Part shown: positions 1 to 5,901 of the stretch, piece by piece
Layout of the letters: each line of letters begins with the position of its first letter
Numbering within the stretch: position 1 is the first letter of the stretch
DNA from: DASWHR01 sp036398095
GTDB lineage: Bacteria; Actinomycetota; AC-67
Direction: 5' to 3'
Assembly (NCBI GenBank): GCA_036398095.1
Contig: DASWHR010000082.1
Span: forward strand, 1 to 11,050
DNA length: 11,050 nt
Position numbers and translations under genes: made by a program
The notes under the pieces: model-generated
Told to the model about the DNA's origin: nothing
What the model saw: the letters and a program-made list of their open reading frames with translations, nothing else
Databases searched by the model: none

Positions 1-3
1 TGG

Positions 4-636
4 TCACGGCACGGCGTGGCGGCGAACCCACTCGTACATCGCGATGCCGCTCGCGACGCCGGCGTTGATCGAACGCGTCGATCCGAACTGCGGGATCGAC
101 AGCGTGCGCTCGACCGCGGCGCGAGCCGCCTCCGACAATCCCGGTCCTTCTTGGCCGAACAGCATCACGCAGGCGCGCGGCAGGTCCGCGTCGGGCAGCG
201 GCTCGGATCCCGGCAGGTTGTCGATGCCCAGCAGCGGCAGGTCGGACGCGCGCGTCCAGGCGACCAGGTCGTCGATCGCCGGGTGATGGCGCACGTGCAG
301 GTAGCGGTCGGTGACCATGGCGCCGCGCCGGTTCCAGGCTCGCCGCCCGACGATGTGCACTTCGGCCGCGAGGAACGCGTTCGCGTTGCGTACCACCGCG
401 CCGATGTTGAAATCGTGTTGCCAGTTTTCGATCGCGACGTGGAACGGATGCCGCCGCGTATCCAAGTCGGCGACGATCGCTTCCTGGAGCCAGTAGCGGT
501 AGCGGTCTGCGACGTTGCGCGCATCGCCGCCCTCCAGCAACGCCGGATCAAGACGAGGATCGTCCGGCCACGGCCGCGGATGCGGGCCGACGCCAACGCC
601 CACGCCGGCTGAATCGGCGAAATCGAAGTCGCTCAT
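4..636 (-). CDS. SpoU/TrmH-family RNA 2'-O-ribose methyltransferase
   Basis: Predicted SAM-dependent methyltransferase of the SPOUT class that would methylate a ribose 2'-OH in tRNA or rRNA in the cytoplasm. The 210-residue product carries all three SpoU motifs: NIGAVVRNANAF (about 77-88), MLFGQEGPGLS (158-168) and the knot-forming C-terminal IPQFGSTRSINAGVASG (181-197). The N-terminal 60 residues are acidic/proline-rich and less conserved. The reading frame stays open further upstream to 1068, but that extension runs through the divergent acetyltransferase gene and looks like shadow sequence; ATG at 634-636 leaves a compact family-sized protein. No clear Shine-Dalgarno precedes this ATG. The stop is at 4-6, so the 3' context is not visible. 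The exact RNA target cannot be told from sequence. Family assignment is firm; start moderately sure. Confidence 0.88.
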   Translation of the reverse strand: MSDFDFADSAGVGVGVGPHPRPWPDDPRLDPALLEGGDARNVADRYRYWLQEAIVADLDTRRHPFHVAIENWQHDFNIGAVVRNANAFLAAEVHIVGRRAWNRRGAMVTDRYLHVRHHPAIDDLVAWTRASDLPLLGIDNLPGSEPLPDADLPRACVMLFGQEGPGLSEAARAAVERTLSIPQFGSTRSINAGVASGIAMYEWVRRHAVP

Positions 637-641
637 CGCCG

Positions 642-647
642 TATGAT
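642..647 (+). promoter_or_regulatory. Candidate -10 box TATGAT for the acetyltransferase
   Basis: TATGAT lies 19 bp before the ATG at 667 and 7 bp before the GGGAGG ribosome binding site at 655-660, so a transcript starting around 654 would just include the Shine-Dalgarno. No convincing -35 is seen. The whole divergent spacer with the methyltransferase gene is only 30 bp (637-666), so promoter elements for both genes must overlap each other or the coding sequences. Confidence 0.4.
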
Positions 648-666
648 CGCATGCGGGAGGGATGGG

Positions 667-1164
667 ATGAGCGTGACCGTCGAGGCAGGTGCGGAAGGCG
701 ATCTGGAGCCGATCGTCGAGATCTACAATCACTACGTTCGCGAGACCTACATCACCTTCGATCTCGAGCCGTTCACGGTCGACGGGCGCCGGGAATGGTT
801 CGATCATTATGCGTCGTCCGGCCGGCACCGTTTGCTGGTCGCTCGCGACGCGGATCGCGTCCTCGGATACGCGACGTCCAGCCGCTGGCGGCCCAAAGCC
901 GCCTACGACACCTCGGTCGAGACCACCGTCTACCTTCATCCGGCCGCGACCGGCCGCGGTTTCGGGACGCTGCTCTACGCCGAGCTGTTTTCGATCCTCG
1001 CGGGCGAAGACGTCCACCGCGCCTATGCCGGGATCTCGGGTCCGAACCAGGCGTCGGTCGCGCTCCACGAGCGGTTCGGCTTCACGCGCGCCGGCACGTT
1101 CACCGAGCAGGGACGCAAGTTCGATCGATGGTGGGACGTGGTCTGGTACGAAAAGCCTCTGTGA
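667..1164 (+). CDS. GNAT N-acetyltransferase, phosphinothricin-acetyltransferase/MnaT-like
   Basis: Predicted acetyl-CoA-dependent N-acetyltransferase of the PAT/YncA subgroup, whose members acetylate phosphinothricin, methionine sulfone/sulfoximine or related amino acids. The 165-residue protein has the expected family length. Visible hallmarks: IYNHYVRETYITFD near the N-terminus (19-32), beta-4 with the acetyl-CoA loop ETTVYLHPAATGRGFGTLL (85-103, R/Q-x-x-G-x-G type), and the C-terminal GPNQASVALHERFGF (125-139) plus the aromatic GRKFDRWWDVVWYEK (149-163) characteristic of this subgroup. An ATG eight codons upstream (643) is possible, but ATG 667 has GGGAGG at 655-660 with 6 nt spacing and gives a typical family N-terminus. 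It is divergent from the RNA methyltransferase and convergent with the nitroreductase. Substrate is unassigned; a role in detoxification or amino-acid acetylation is inference. Confidence 0.9.
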   Translation: MSVTVEAGAEGDLEPIVEIYNHYVRETYITFDLEPFTVDGRREWFDHYASSGRHRLLVARDADRVLGYATSSRWRPKAAYDTSVETTVYLHPAATGRGFGTLLYAELFSILAGEDVHRAYAGISGPNQASVALHERFGFTRAGTFTEQGRKFDRWWDVVWYEKPL

Positions 1165-1172
1165 CGATGCGG

Positions 1173-1190
1173 GGGCGGGGTCTGCCGCCC
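1173..1190. terminator. Short GC hairpin in a convergent gap
   Basis: GGGCGG (1173-1178) and CCGCCC (1185-1190) pair perfectly around a 6-nt loop, inside the 28-bp gap between the acetyltransferase stop (1164) and the nitroreductase stop (1193). Position suggests a bidirectional terminator. There is no T-tract on either side, and in GC-rich DNA a 6-bp stem can arise by chance. Confidence 0.3.
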
Positions 1191-1192
1191 GG

Positions 1193-1882
1193 TTACGGCG
1201 AGTCGCGACGCCAGGCGCGGTTGCCGTAGCGGTCCAGGTGCATGATCTCCTCGGCGGGCTTGCGCGTCGTCGGGCCGTAGCGGCCGCGCGGCCATCCCAG
1301 CGGCACGATGCAGCACGGCGTCACCTTGACCGGCAGGTGCAGAATCGTTCGCGCGGCCGTGACCGACCACAGCGGCAACGTGATCAGGCTGGCGCCCAGC
1401 CCCATCGCGCGGGCCGAAAGCAACAGGTTCTGCACGCTCGGATAGATCGAGCCGTAGAAGCTGGATTCGGCGATCGCCGGCGCCGGCAGGTAGGGGATCT
1501 TTGCTCCGCGCAGGCAGCACACGATCAGCACCGGGATCTCATCGAAGTGATCGACTTGCCACTGGACCGCGTCGAGGATCTTGTCCATTCCCGGCTTGCG
1601 GGCCGCCACGCGCCGCCCGGCGCGGCCGTACAAGGACCATGCGCGCGCATACTGCGCGCCGAGCCGGCGTTTGACGGTCGCGTCCTTGACGACGACGAAC
1701 TCCCAGTTCTGGCCGTTGCCGCCAGTCGGCGCCTTCGTGGCGAGCTCGATGCAACGGCGGACAATGTCGTCGTCCACGGGTTCGGGCAGCAAGCGGCGCA
1801 CGGCGCGCTGGCTCGTCATCGCCTCTCGGAGTGACATGTCCAGTCCGGCTTCTACGTCCGCGAGCGTTCGCTTGTCGGTCAC
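1193..1882 (-). CDS. Nitroreductase family FMN-dependent oxidoreductase
   Basis: Predicted FMN- and NAD(P)H-dependent oxidoreductase of the nitroreductase fold, cytoplasmic, 229 residues. The FMN-binding signatures are visible: SQRAVRR (24-30) matching the family's N-terminal SRRSVR-type motif, APTGGNGQNWEFVVV (51-65), and the helix LLLSARAMGLGASL (153-166) followed by IVPLGWPRGRYGPTTRKP (192-209), where the family's terminal G-x-P phosphate/flavin segment usually lies. The chosen start is GTG 1882, preceded at 6 nt by a TAGGCT -10-like box and with no Shine-Dalgarno, which suggests a leaderless message; an internal ATG at 1837 is the alternative and would remove 15 weakly conserved residues. 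Physiological substrate (nitroaromatic, quinone, or a specialised reaction) cannot be deduced. Confidence 0.88.
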   Translation of the reverse strand: MTDKRTLADVEAGLDMSLREAMTSQRAVRRLLPEPVDDDIVRRCIELATKAPTGGNGQNWEFVVVKDATVKRRLGAQYARAWSLYGRAGRRVAARKPGMDKILDAVQWQVDHFDEIPVLIVCCLRGAKIPYLPAPAIAESSFYGSIYPSVQNLLLSARAMGLGASLITLPLWSVTAARTILHLPVKVTPCCIVPLGWPRGRYGPTTRKPAEEIMHLDRYGNRAWRRDSP

Positions 1883-1888
1883 GGTGCG

Positions 1889-1894
1889 AGCCTA
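1889..1894 (-). promoter_or_regulatory. Candidate -10 box TAGGCT for the nitroreductase
   Basis: On the minus strand TAGGCT ends 6 nt before the GTG start at 1882. This matches the actinobacterial TANNNT -10 consensus at the spacing expected for a leaderless transcript. No -35 is evident. Confidence 0.35.
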
Positions 1895-1927
1895 TCGCGA
1901 CGACCCGATCCGCGCGCCGGAACGCAT

Positions 1928-1956
1928 GAGGGGCTCCGGAATCACCGGAGCCCCTC
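1928..1956 (-). terminator. Strong 12-bp hairpin after the S8 protease gene
   Basis: GAGGGGCTCCGG (1928-1939) and CCGGAGCCCCTC (1945-1956) are perfectly complementary over 12 bp around the 5-nt loop AATCA. It starts 15 nt beyond the protease stop codon (1972-1974) and precedes the nitroreductase start, so it most likely ends protease transcription. There is no U-tract on the minus-strand side, as is common for hairpin terminators in GC-rich actinobacteria. Confidence 0.7.
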
Positions 1957-1971
1957 GGTGCGAGCCGGACG

Positions 1972-3780
1972 CTAGTACGTCGCCTTGATCGAATAGGCGA
2001 GCGACGACGAGCCCGAGTAGACATAGACGCCGATGTACCACCAGTCGGCGGCCGGGCCGTTGATCGTGCACGACTCGCTCGACGATCCGGTGTAGGGGCG
2101 GCAGTCGTAGGCGCTCGCCGTCGGCTTCGCGCCTCGCCGCACGTACAGATCCAAGTCGGGGCTGCATCCCAGCAGGCCGCACGACTGTGATGTCGTCAGG
2201 TCCACCTTCAACTGGCTGCGGCCGGACGGAACTTGGATCTTGTAGTACTGCCACGTGCCGGCCGCGCCCGACGATCCGCTCTTCGCGACGCCGCTGGACA
2301 GCGTCGGTGTGGACGGATCCGGGTCGCTGCCGTCCGAGACGGTCACCGTCTTCGACGCGACCCCGGTCGCGCCGTCGTCGTCGGTGACGGTCAGCGTCAC
2401 CGCATAGGTGCCGCCCGCCGCGTAGGTGTGGGACGGGTTCGTCGCCGACGAGGTGCCGCCGTCGCCGAATGCCCATGCGCGCGAGGCGATCGTGCCGTCG
2501 GTATCGCTGCTCGCGTCGGTGAACGAGCAGGCGAGCAGCGTGCACGACGAGGAGAAGTTCGCCGTCGGCGGCTGGTTCGACGGCGGGCCGCCGGCGATGA
2601 ATCCGGTGTAGAGCAGCAGGTTCGGCGAGCCGCTTCCGGGGCTCGTCACCTTGCCGCTGCTCGCGTTCGACGACAGCGCCGAGGCGACCTGCGCCGGCGT
2701 CGCCGACGCGCTGCCTTGCAGATACAGCGCCGCGGCTCCGGCGACGTGCGGCGCCGCCATCGACGTTCCGCTGATCGAGTTCGTCGCGGTGTCCGATGTC
2801 GACCAAGCGCTGGTGATGCTCACGCCCGGCGCGAACAAGTCGAGGCACGTGCCGAAGTTCGAAAACGAGGCCTTGCGATCGGAAGAGTCCGTCGCGCCGA
2901 CTGTGATCGCTTCGGCGACGCGCGCGGGCGACACGTTGCAGGCGTTCTCGGCGATCCCCAGGATGTTGCCGTTGCCGGCGGCGATCGAATAGGTGATTCC
3001 CGACGCGATCGAGTTGCGCACCGCGTTGTCGAGCGCGGTGCTGGCGCCGCCGCCCAAGCTCATGTTCGCCACGGCCGGCAGGACGCGGTTGCCGGTCACC
3101 CAATCGACGCCGGCGATCACGCCGGCGTTCGATCCCGAACCGGCGCAGTCCAGCACTCGCACCGCGACGATGCTCGCCTGCTTGGCGACACCGTAGGTGG
3201 TTCCGGCGACGGTTCCGGCAACGTGCGTTCCGTGTCCGTGGCAGTCCACTCCGCCGGTGCCGGGCGTAACGGTGTCGGTGCCGACGGATGCGCGGCCGCC
3301 GAAGTCGTTGTGCGTCGCGCGGATGCCGGTGTCGATTACGTACGCGCGGACGCCGGCGCCGGTGGCCGAGTACGAGTACGCGCCGTTGAGCGGCCGGTCG
3401 CGTTGGTCGATCCGGTCGAGGCCCCACGGCGGGTTCGGCTGCGTCGCGATGAGGCGAACGACGCCGTCTTGCTCGACGGCGGCCACGAGCGGGCTGGCCG
3501 CGATCGCTCGCGCGACGGGCTCGGAGGCGCGGATCGAAAATCCGTTGAGCGCGTAGCGATACGTGTGTTCGATCGAGCCGCCGTGGCGCCGGGTCAGCGC
3601 GCGCGCGACCGTGGTGACGGCGTCGGCGGCGATGCCGTCGGCGAGGGTGACGATGTAGGAATCGCGGATCGGCTCCGCGGCGGGTTCGATCAGCGGCTGG
3701 GGCCGGCTGCGTGCCGGCGAGCCGGCAAGCGCGACGAGGGCGCCGAGCACGACGAGCGAGAAGCGACGGGATATTCTCAT
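1972..3780 (-). CDS. Secreted subtilisin-like serine protease (S8) with I9 propeptide, PKD and PPC-like C-terminal domains
   Basis: Predicted extracellular endopeptidase of 602 residues. Order of parts: Sec signal peptide (1-25, MRISRRF then a hydrophobic run and an SPARS cleavage region); inhibitor I9 propeptide (about 41-110, DSYIVTLADG...VEQDGVV); S8 catalytic domain (about 118-390) with Asp150 in VIDTG, His183 in HGHGTHVAG, Asn270 in AAGN and Ser340 in GTSMAAPHVAG, which is a proteinase K-like arrangement; PKD domain (about 402-482, with WAFGDGG and NPSHTYAAGGTYAVTLTVTD); then a C-terminal beta-rich segment (about 490-602, DLDLYVRRG) resembling the pre-peptidase C-terminal (PPC) domain. 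Cysteines at 180, 212, 281, 312, 413, 418, 534, 539, 560 and 571 suggest disulfides in an exported protein. ATG 3778-3780 is preceded by GGAGG (complement of 3790-3794) at 9 nt. The frame is open for 125 further upstream codons, but these lack signal-peptide character. Confidence 0.93.
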   Translation of the reverse strand: MRISRRFSLVVLGALVALAGSPARSRPQPLIEPAAEPIRDSYIVTLADGIAADAVTTVARALTRRHGGSIEHTYRYALNGFSIRASEPVARAIAASPLVAAVEQDGVVRLIATQPNPPWGLDRIDQRDRPLNGAYSYSATGAGVRAYVIDTGIRATHNDFGGRASVGTDTVTPGTGGVDCHGHGTHVAGTVAGTTYGVAKQASIVAVRVLDCAGSGSNAGVIAGVDWVTGNRVLPAVANMSLGGGASTALDNAVRNSIASGITYSIAAGNGNILGIAENACNVSPARVAEAITVGATDSSDRKASFSNFGTCLDLFAPGVSITSAWSTSDTATNSISGTSMAAPHVAGAAALYLQGSASATPAQVASALSSNASSGKVTSPGSGSPNLLLYTGFIAGGPPSNQPPTANFSSSCTLLACSFTDASSDTDGTIASRAWAFGDGGTSSATNPSHTYAAGGTYAVTLTVTDDDGATGVASKTVTVSDGSDPDPSTPTLSSGVAKSGSSGAAGTWQYYKIQVPSGRSQLKVDLTTSQSCGLLGCSPDLDLYVRRGAKPTASAYDCRPYTGSSSESCTINGPAADWWYIGVYVYSGSSSLAYSIKATY

Positions 3781-3841
3781 GCCGAAAAACCTCCGGAAGC
3801 GGCTTCGGTGCGGACCGGTCGTATGAATGACGATCGGATCG

Positions 3842-3847
3842 AGCATA
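3842..3847 (-). promoter_or_regulatory. Weak candidate -10 TATGCT for the S8 protease
   Basis: The complement of 3842-3847 reads TATGCT, a TANNNT match, and would give a leader of roughly 55 nt containing the GGAGG site. No TTGACA-like -35 lies at the right distance, so this is only the best match in the interval. Confidence 0.25.
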
Positions 3848-3870
3848 CCGTGACGGGGCGGGCTCCTTTC

Positions 3871-3897
3871 CGGCCGGATTACGGGTGTTCCCGGCCG
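3871..3897. repeat. Inverted repeat CGGCCGG / CCGGCCG
   Basis: Perfect 7-bp arms (3871-3877, 3891-3897) separated by 13 nt in the divergent promoter region. It could be an operator or a stem; the GC-only arms make a chance origin possible. Confidence 0.35.
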
Positions 3898-3920
3898 TCT
3901 ACGGAGTTCATACGCGGCGA

Positions 3921-3937
3921 CCGCAAACTTCTTGCGG
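3921..3937. repeat. Small hairpin upstream of the SGNH hydrolase
   Basis: CCGCAA and TTGCGG form a 6-bp stem with loop ACTTC, 39 bp before the GTG start of the SGNH gene. It may sit in the mRNA leader. No function is inferred. Confidence 0.3.
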
Positions 3938-3976
3938 GCACAGATCGGACGCAGGCCGACATCAGAGGATGAATCG

Positions 3977-5110
3977 GTGCGAAATCGGCTTTTCGTAATC
4001 GTTGCGCTCGCCGGTTTGGCCGGCGGGGTGCTTGCGTTCGTGGCCACCAGACGCGGCGGCGACGAGGCGCTCGCCGGGGAACGGGTCGTTGTGGCATTCG
4101 GCGATTCCGTGGCTGCCGGGCAAGGACTGGGACCGGCGCTCGGATATCCGAACAACGAACGCGCCTATCCCGCTCGCGTCGGCGCAGCGCTGGGATGGCC
4201 GTCGCGAAACGTCGCCGTTTCGTCGGCGTGCGCCGCCACCGCCGGCCGTCCGGGCTCTCATCCCGACACGCCCGACGCGTGCACGACCTCGATCCTTCAC
4301 GACCAACTCGATCGCGCGCGCGGCGTGTTCAACGGATCGCCGCGGCTGGTGCTGATCACCGTCGGCGCCAACGACATCCAGTTCGCCGATTGCAGCATCG
4401 AGGCGATCGTGCCCGACCTTTCCGAGGGCGCCTGCGAGAACGACGCGCTGCGCCGGCGGCTCGAGGCGCTCGATGCGAACCTGTCGCTCGCGTTGGATCG
4501 GCTTCGCCAGCGATACCCGGGCGCGACGATCATGCTCACGTCCTACTACAACCCGATGCCGGCCCCGGCCGCCGAGGGCGAAGATCCCTGTCCGATCTAC
4601 GAGCCCCTCGCGGCGTTGGACAGTCCGCTGTCGCTGGTGTCGGACGCCTCGCTTCGCCGCGCCGCGCTGGCGTTGCAGGCGACCGTTCACGAACGGTTTC
4701 GCGACGGTGTGTCCGCGCTGAACGAGGTGATCCGGCGGGTCGCGTCGCGTGCCGGAGCGAGCGTCGCAACGCTGGATTTCGCCGGTCACGATCTGTGCCG
4801 TTCGCAGACTGGAGACGGCGAGGCGACATGGGTCTACGGACCCGACTACGACGTGCGCTTCCGCGTCACCGGCGCGGCGATCCTGGGCGGCGGCAAGCAG
4901 TGGACCGGCACGCTGCCGTCGCGCTGCCCGTCCCCGACGCCGGCCGAGCCGGAGCCGTTCTCGACCGGCGAGGTGACGCGCCGGATCGGGGTGGTCGAGG
5001 TCGTCTACTCGGCGCGCGTCACCATCAACTGCATGCCGCATCCGACACAGGACGGACAGCAGGCGATCGCGGACGCCGTGGTGGACGCGGTGCCGCCGCG
5101 CATCCGGTGA
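3977..5110 (+). CDS. Exported or membrane-anchored SGNH/GDSL-family hydrolase
   Basis: Predicted esterase/lipase-type hydrolase of 377 residues acting outside the membrane. An N-terminal hydrophobic segment (about 4-22, LFVIVALAGLAGGVLAF) after MRNR serves as signal peptide or anchor. Block I is VVVAFGDSVAAGQG with the nucleophile Ser44; block III is LITVGANDIQF with Asn132; the presumed catalytic His is His355 in MPHPTQDGQQ. Block V usually reads DxxH, but here the position three before His is Cys352, not Asp, so the triad acid is unclear. Ten cysteines in the exported part, several in pairs, suggest disulfides. GTG 3977 was chosen because AGAGGA at 3964-3969 sits 7 nt upstream and the hydrophobic segment starts directly after it; the upstream TTG at 3932 adds a polar non-signal stretch. 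It is divergent from the protease. Substrate is unknown. Confidence 0.85.
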   Translation: MRNRLFVIVALAGLAGGVLAFVATRRGGDEALAGERVVVAFGDSVAAGQGLGPALGYPNNERAYPARVGAALGWPSRNVAVSSACAATAGRPGSHPDTPDACTTSILHDQLDRARGVFNGSPRLVLITVGANDIQFADCSIEAIVPDLSEGACENDALRRRLEALDANLSLALDRLRQRYPGATIMLTSYYNPMPAPAAEGEDPCPIYEPLAALDSPLSLVSDASLRRAALALQATVHERFRDGVSALNEVIRRVASRAGASVATLDFAGHDLCRSQTGDGEATWVYGPDYDVRFRVTGAAILGGGKQWTGTLPSRCPSPTPAEPEPFSTGEVTRRIGVVEVVYSARVTINCMPHPTQDGQQAIADAVVDAVPPRIR

Positions 5111-5132
5111 AGCGGTCCCCGCGGGCGGCGGC

Positions 5133-5138
5133 TATCCT
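5133..5138 (+). promoter_or_regulatory. Candidate -10 box TATCCT for the SURF1-like gene
   Basis: TATCCT ends 9 nt before ATG 5148, in the 37-bp gap after the SGNH hydrolase. The gene has no Shine-Dalgarno, so a leaderless transcript starting at or next to the ATG is the simplest reading. Confidence 0.45.
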
Positions 5139-5147
5139 CGGCTACCA

Positions 5148-5897
5148 ATGACCGGGCGCCGCGTCGTGCTGACTGTCCTTGGCGGTGTCGTCGTCGCCGT
5201 CTGCGTCGCGCTGGGCCTGTGGCAACTGCAGCGCCTGTCGGATCGCCGCGCATTGAACGACCGGCTGATCGCGCGCGAGGCGCTGCCGGTCGCAGACGTT
5301 GCGACGCTGACGCCGCTGGACGGCGGCCGCGGCGATCCGGCCGCCTACCGGCGCGTGCGGACGACCGGCGTCTACGATCCCGCGAACGAAGTCGTGTTGC
5401 GCGCGCGATCGCTGAACGGGCGCGCAGGCAATCATCTTCTCACGCCGCTTACGCTCGCCGGTGGCGACGCCATCATCGTGGACCGCGGCTGGATTCCGCT
5501 CACGATCGACCGGCCGGGCGCCGCCCAGACCGCACCGCCGGCCGGCGAGGTGACCGTCACCGGAATTCTGGTGCCGACCGAGCCGAAGCCGATCGTGTTC
5601 GGACCGCGCGATCCGCCGGCCGGACGGCTCACGACGATCGGACGCATCGATCTCGAGCGGCTCGCGCAGCAGATGCCGTATGCGATCGAGCCGCTCGCGA
5701 TCGCGATGGAGCAGCAACGGCCGGCCCAGACCGATCTTCCGCATCCGGCCGGCCGGCCACCGCCGGGCGAAGGACCGCATCTGGCCTACGCGGTACAGTG
5801 GTTCATCTTCGCCGCGATCGCGCTCATAACGACCACGCTGCTGATGCGCCGCGAGCGCGCCGCCGGCAGCGCTCGCGTGGAAAGCGAACGGGGGTGA
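5148..5897 (+). CDS. SURF1 family protein, cytochrome c oxidase assembly factor-like
   Basis: Predicted cytoplasmic-membrane protein of 249 residues in the SURF1/Shy1 family, whose members help heme a insertion and assembly of aa3-type cytochrome c oxidase. The family topology is visible: a first transmembrane helix (about 6-24) running into GLWQLQRL (23-30, the conserved G-x-W-Q-x-x-R), an extracytoplasmic domain containing RTTGVYDPANEVVLRARSL (71-89), GNHLLTPL (94-101) and VDRGWIP (111-117), then GPHLAYAVQWFIFAAIALITT (209-229) forming the second helix, and a basic, charged tail. ATG 5148 gives the normal N-terminus. The gene ends 4 nt before the selD start, and its TGA stop lies inside the selD ribosome-binding region, so the two are probably co-transcribed and translationally coupled. 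No oxidase genes are in the window, so the target oxidase is inference. Confidence 0.88.
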   Translation: MTGRRVVLTVLGGVVVAVCVALGLWQLQRLSDRRALNDRLIAREALPVADVATLTPLDGGRGDPAAYRRVRTTGVYDPANEVVLRARSLNGRAGNHLLTPLTLAGGDAIIVDRGWIPLTIDRPGAAQTAPPAGEVTVTGILVPTEPKPIVFGPRDPPAGRLTTIGRIDLERLAQQMPYAIEPLAIAMEQQRPAQTDLPHPAGRPPPGEGPHLAYAVQWFIFAAIALITTTLLMRRERAAGSARVESERG

Positions 5898-5899
5898 TT
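5890..5899 (+). promoter_or_regulatory. Ribosome binding site fixing the selD start at GTG 5902
   Basis: GGGGGTGATT matches the extended anti-Shine-Dalgarno complement GGAGGTGATC, differing by G for A (a G-U wobble) and at the last base. Its GGGGG core ends 7 nt before GTG 5902. It overlaps the SURF1 stop codon (5895-5897). A ribosome binding site this good, lying before the TGA, is direct support for translation starting upstream of the TGA at 5944. Confidence 0.75.
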
Positions 5900-5901
5900 G
5901 C

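Larger units (their letters stand above)
3781..3976. other. Divergent intergenic region between protease and SGNH hydrolase genes
   Basis: This 196-bp spacer should hold promoters for both flanking secreted-protein genes. It contains the protease ribosome binding site, a weak minus-strand -10-like TATGCT (complement of 3842-3847), an inverted repeat CGGCCGG/CCGGCCG (3871-3877 and 3891-3897, 13-nt spacer), a small hairpin CCGCAA/TTGCGG (3921-3926 and 3932-3937), and the SGNH-gene ribosome binding site AGAGGA (3964-3969). I recognise no riboswitch or small RNA. Reading frames through this stretch are low-complexity shadows without a start signal. Confidence 0.55.

Noticed and set aside
637..1068. 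N-terminal extension of the RNA methyltransferase on the minus strand
   Set aside because: It runs antisense through the well-supported acetyltransferase, has no family similarity, and the protein is complete from ATG 636.
1892..3427. Long minus-strand open frame in another phase of the protease gene
   Set aside because: Arg/His-rich translation without domains, overlapping the protease, which has a full catalytic triad in its own frame.
2233..3972. Long + strand open frame opposite the S8 protease
   Set aside because: Arginine/alanine/glycine-rich low-complexity translation with no motif; an antisense shadow caused by high GC codon bias.
3781..3976. Possible riboswitch in the protease/SGNH spacer
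   Set aside because: Only short GC hairpins are present and I could not match any known riboswitch core.
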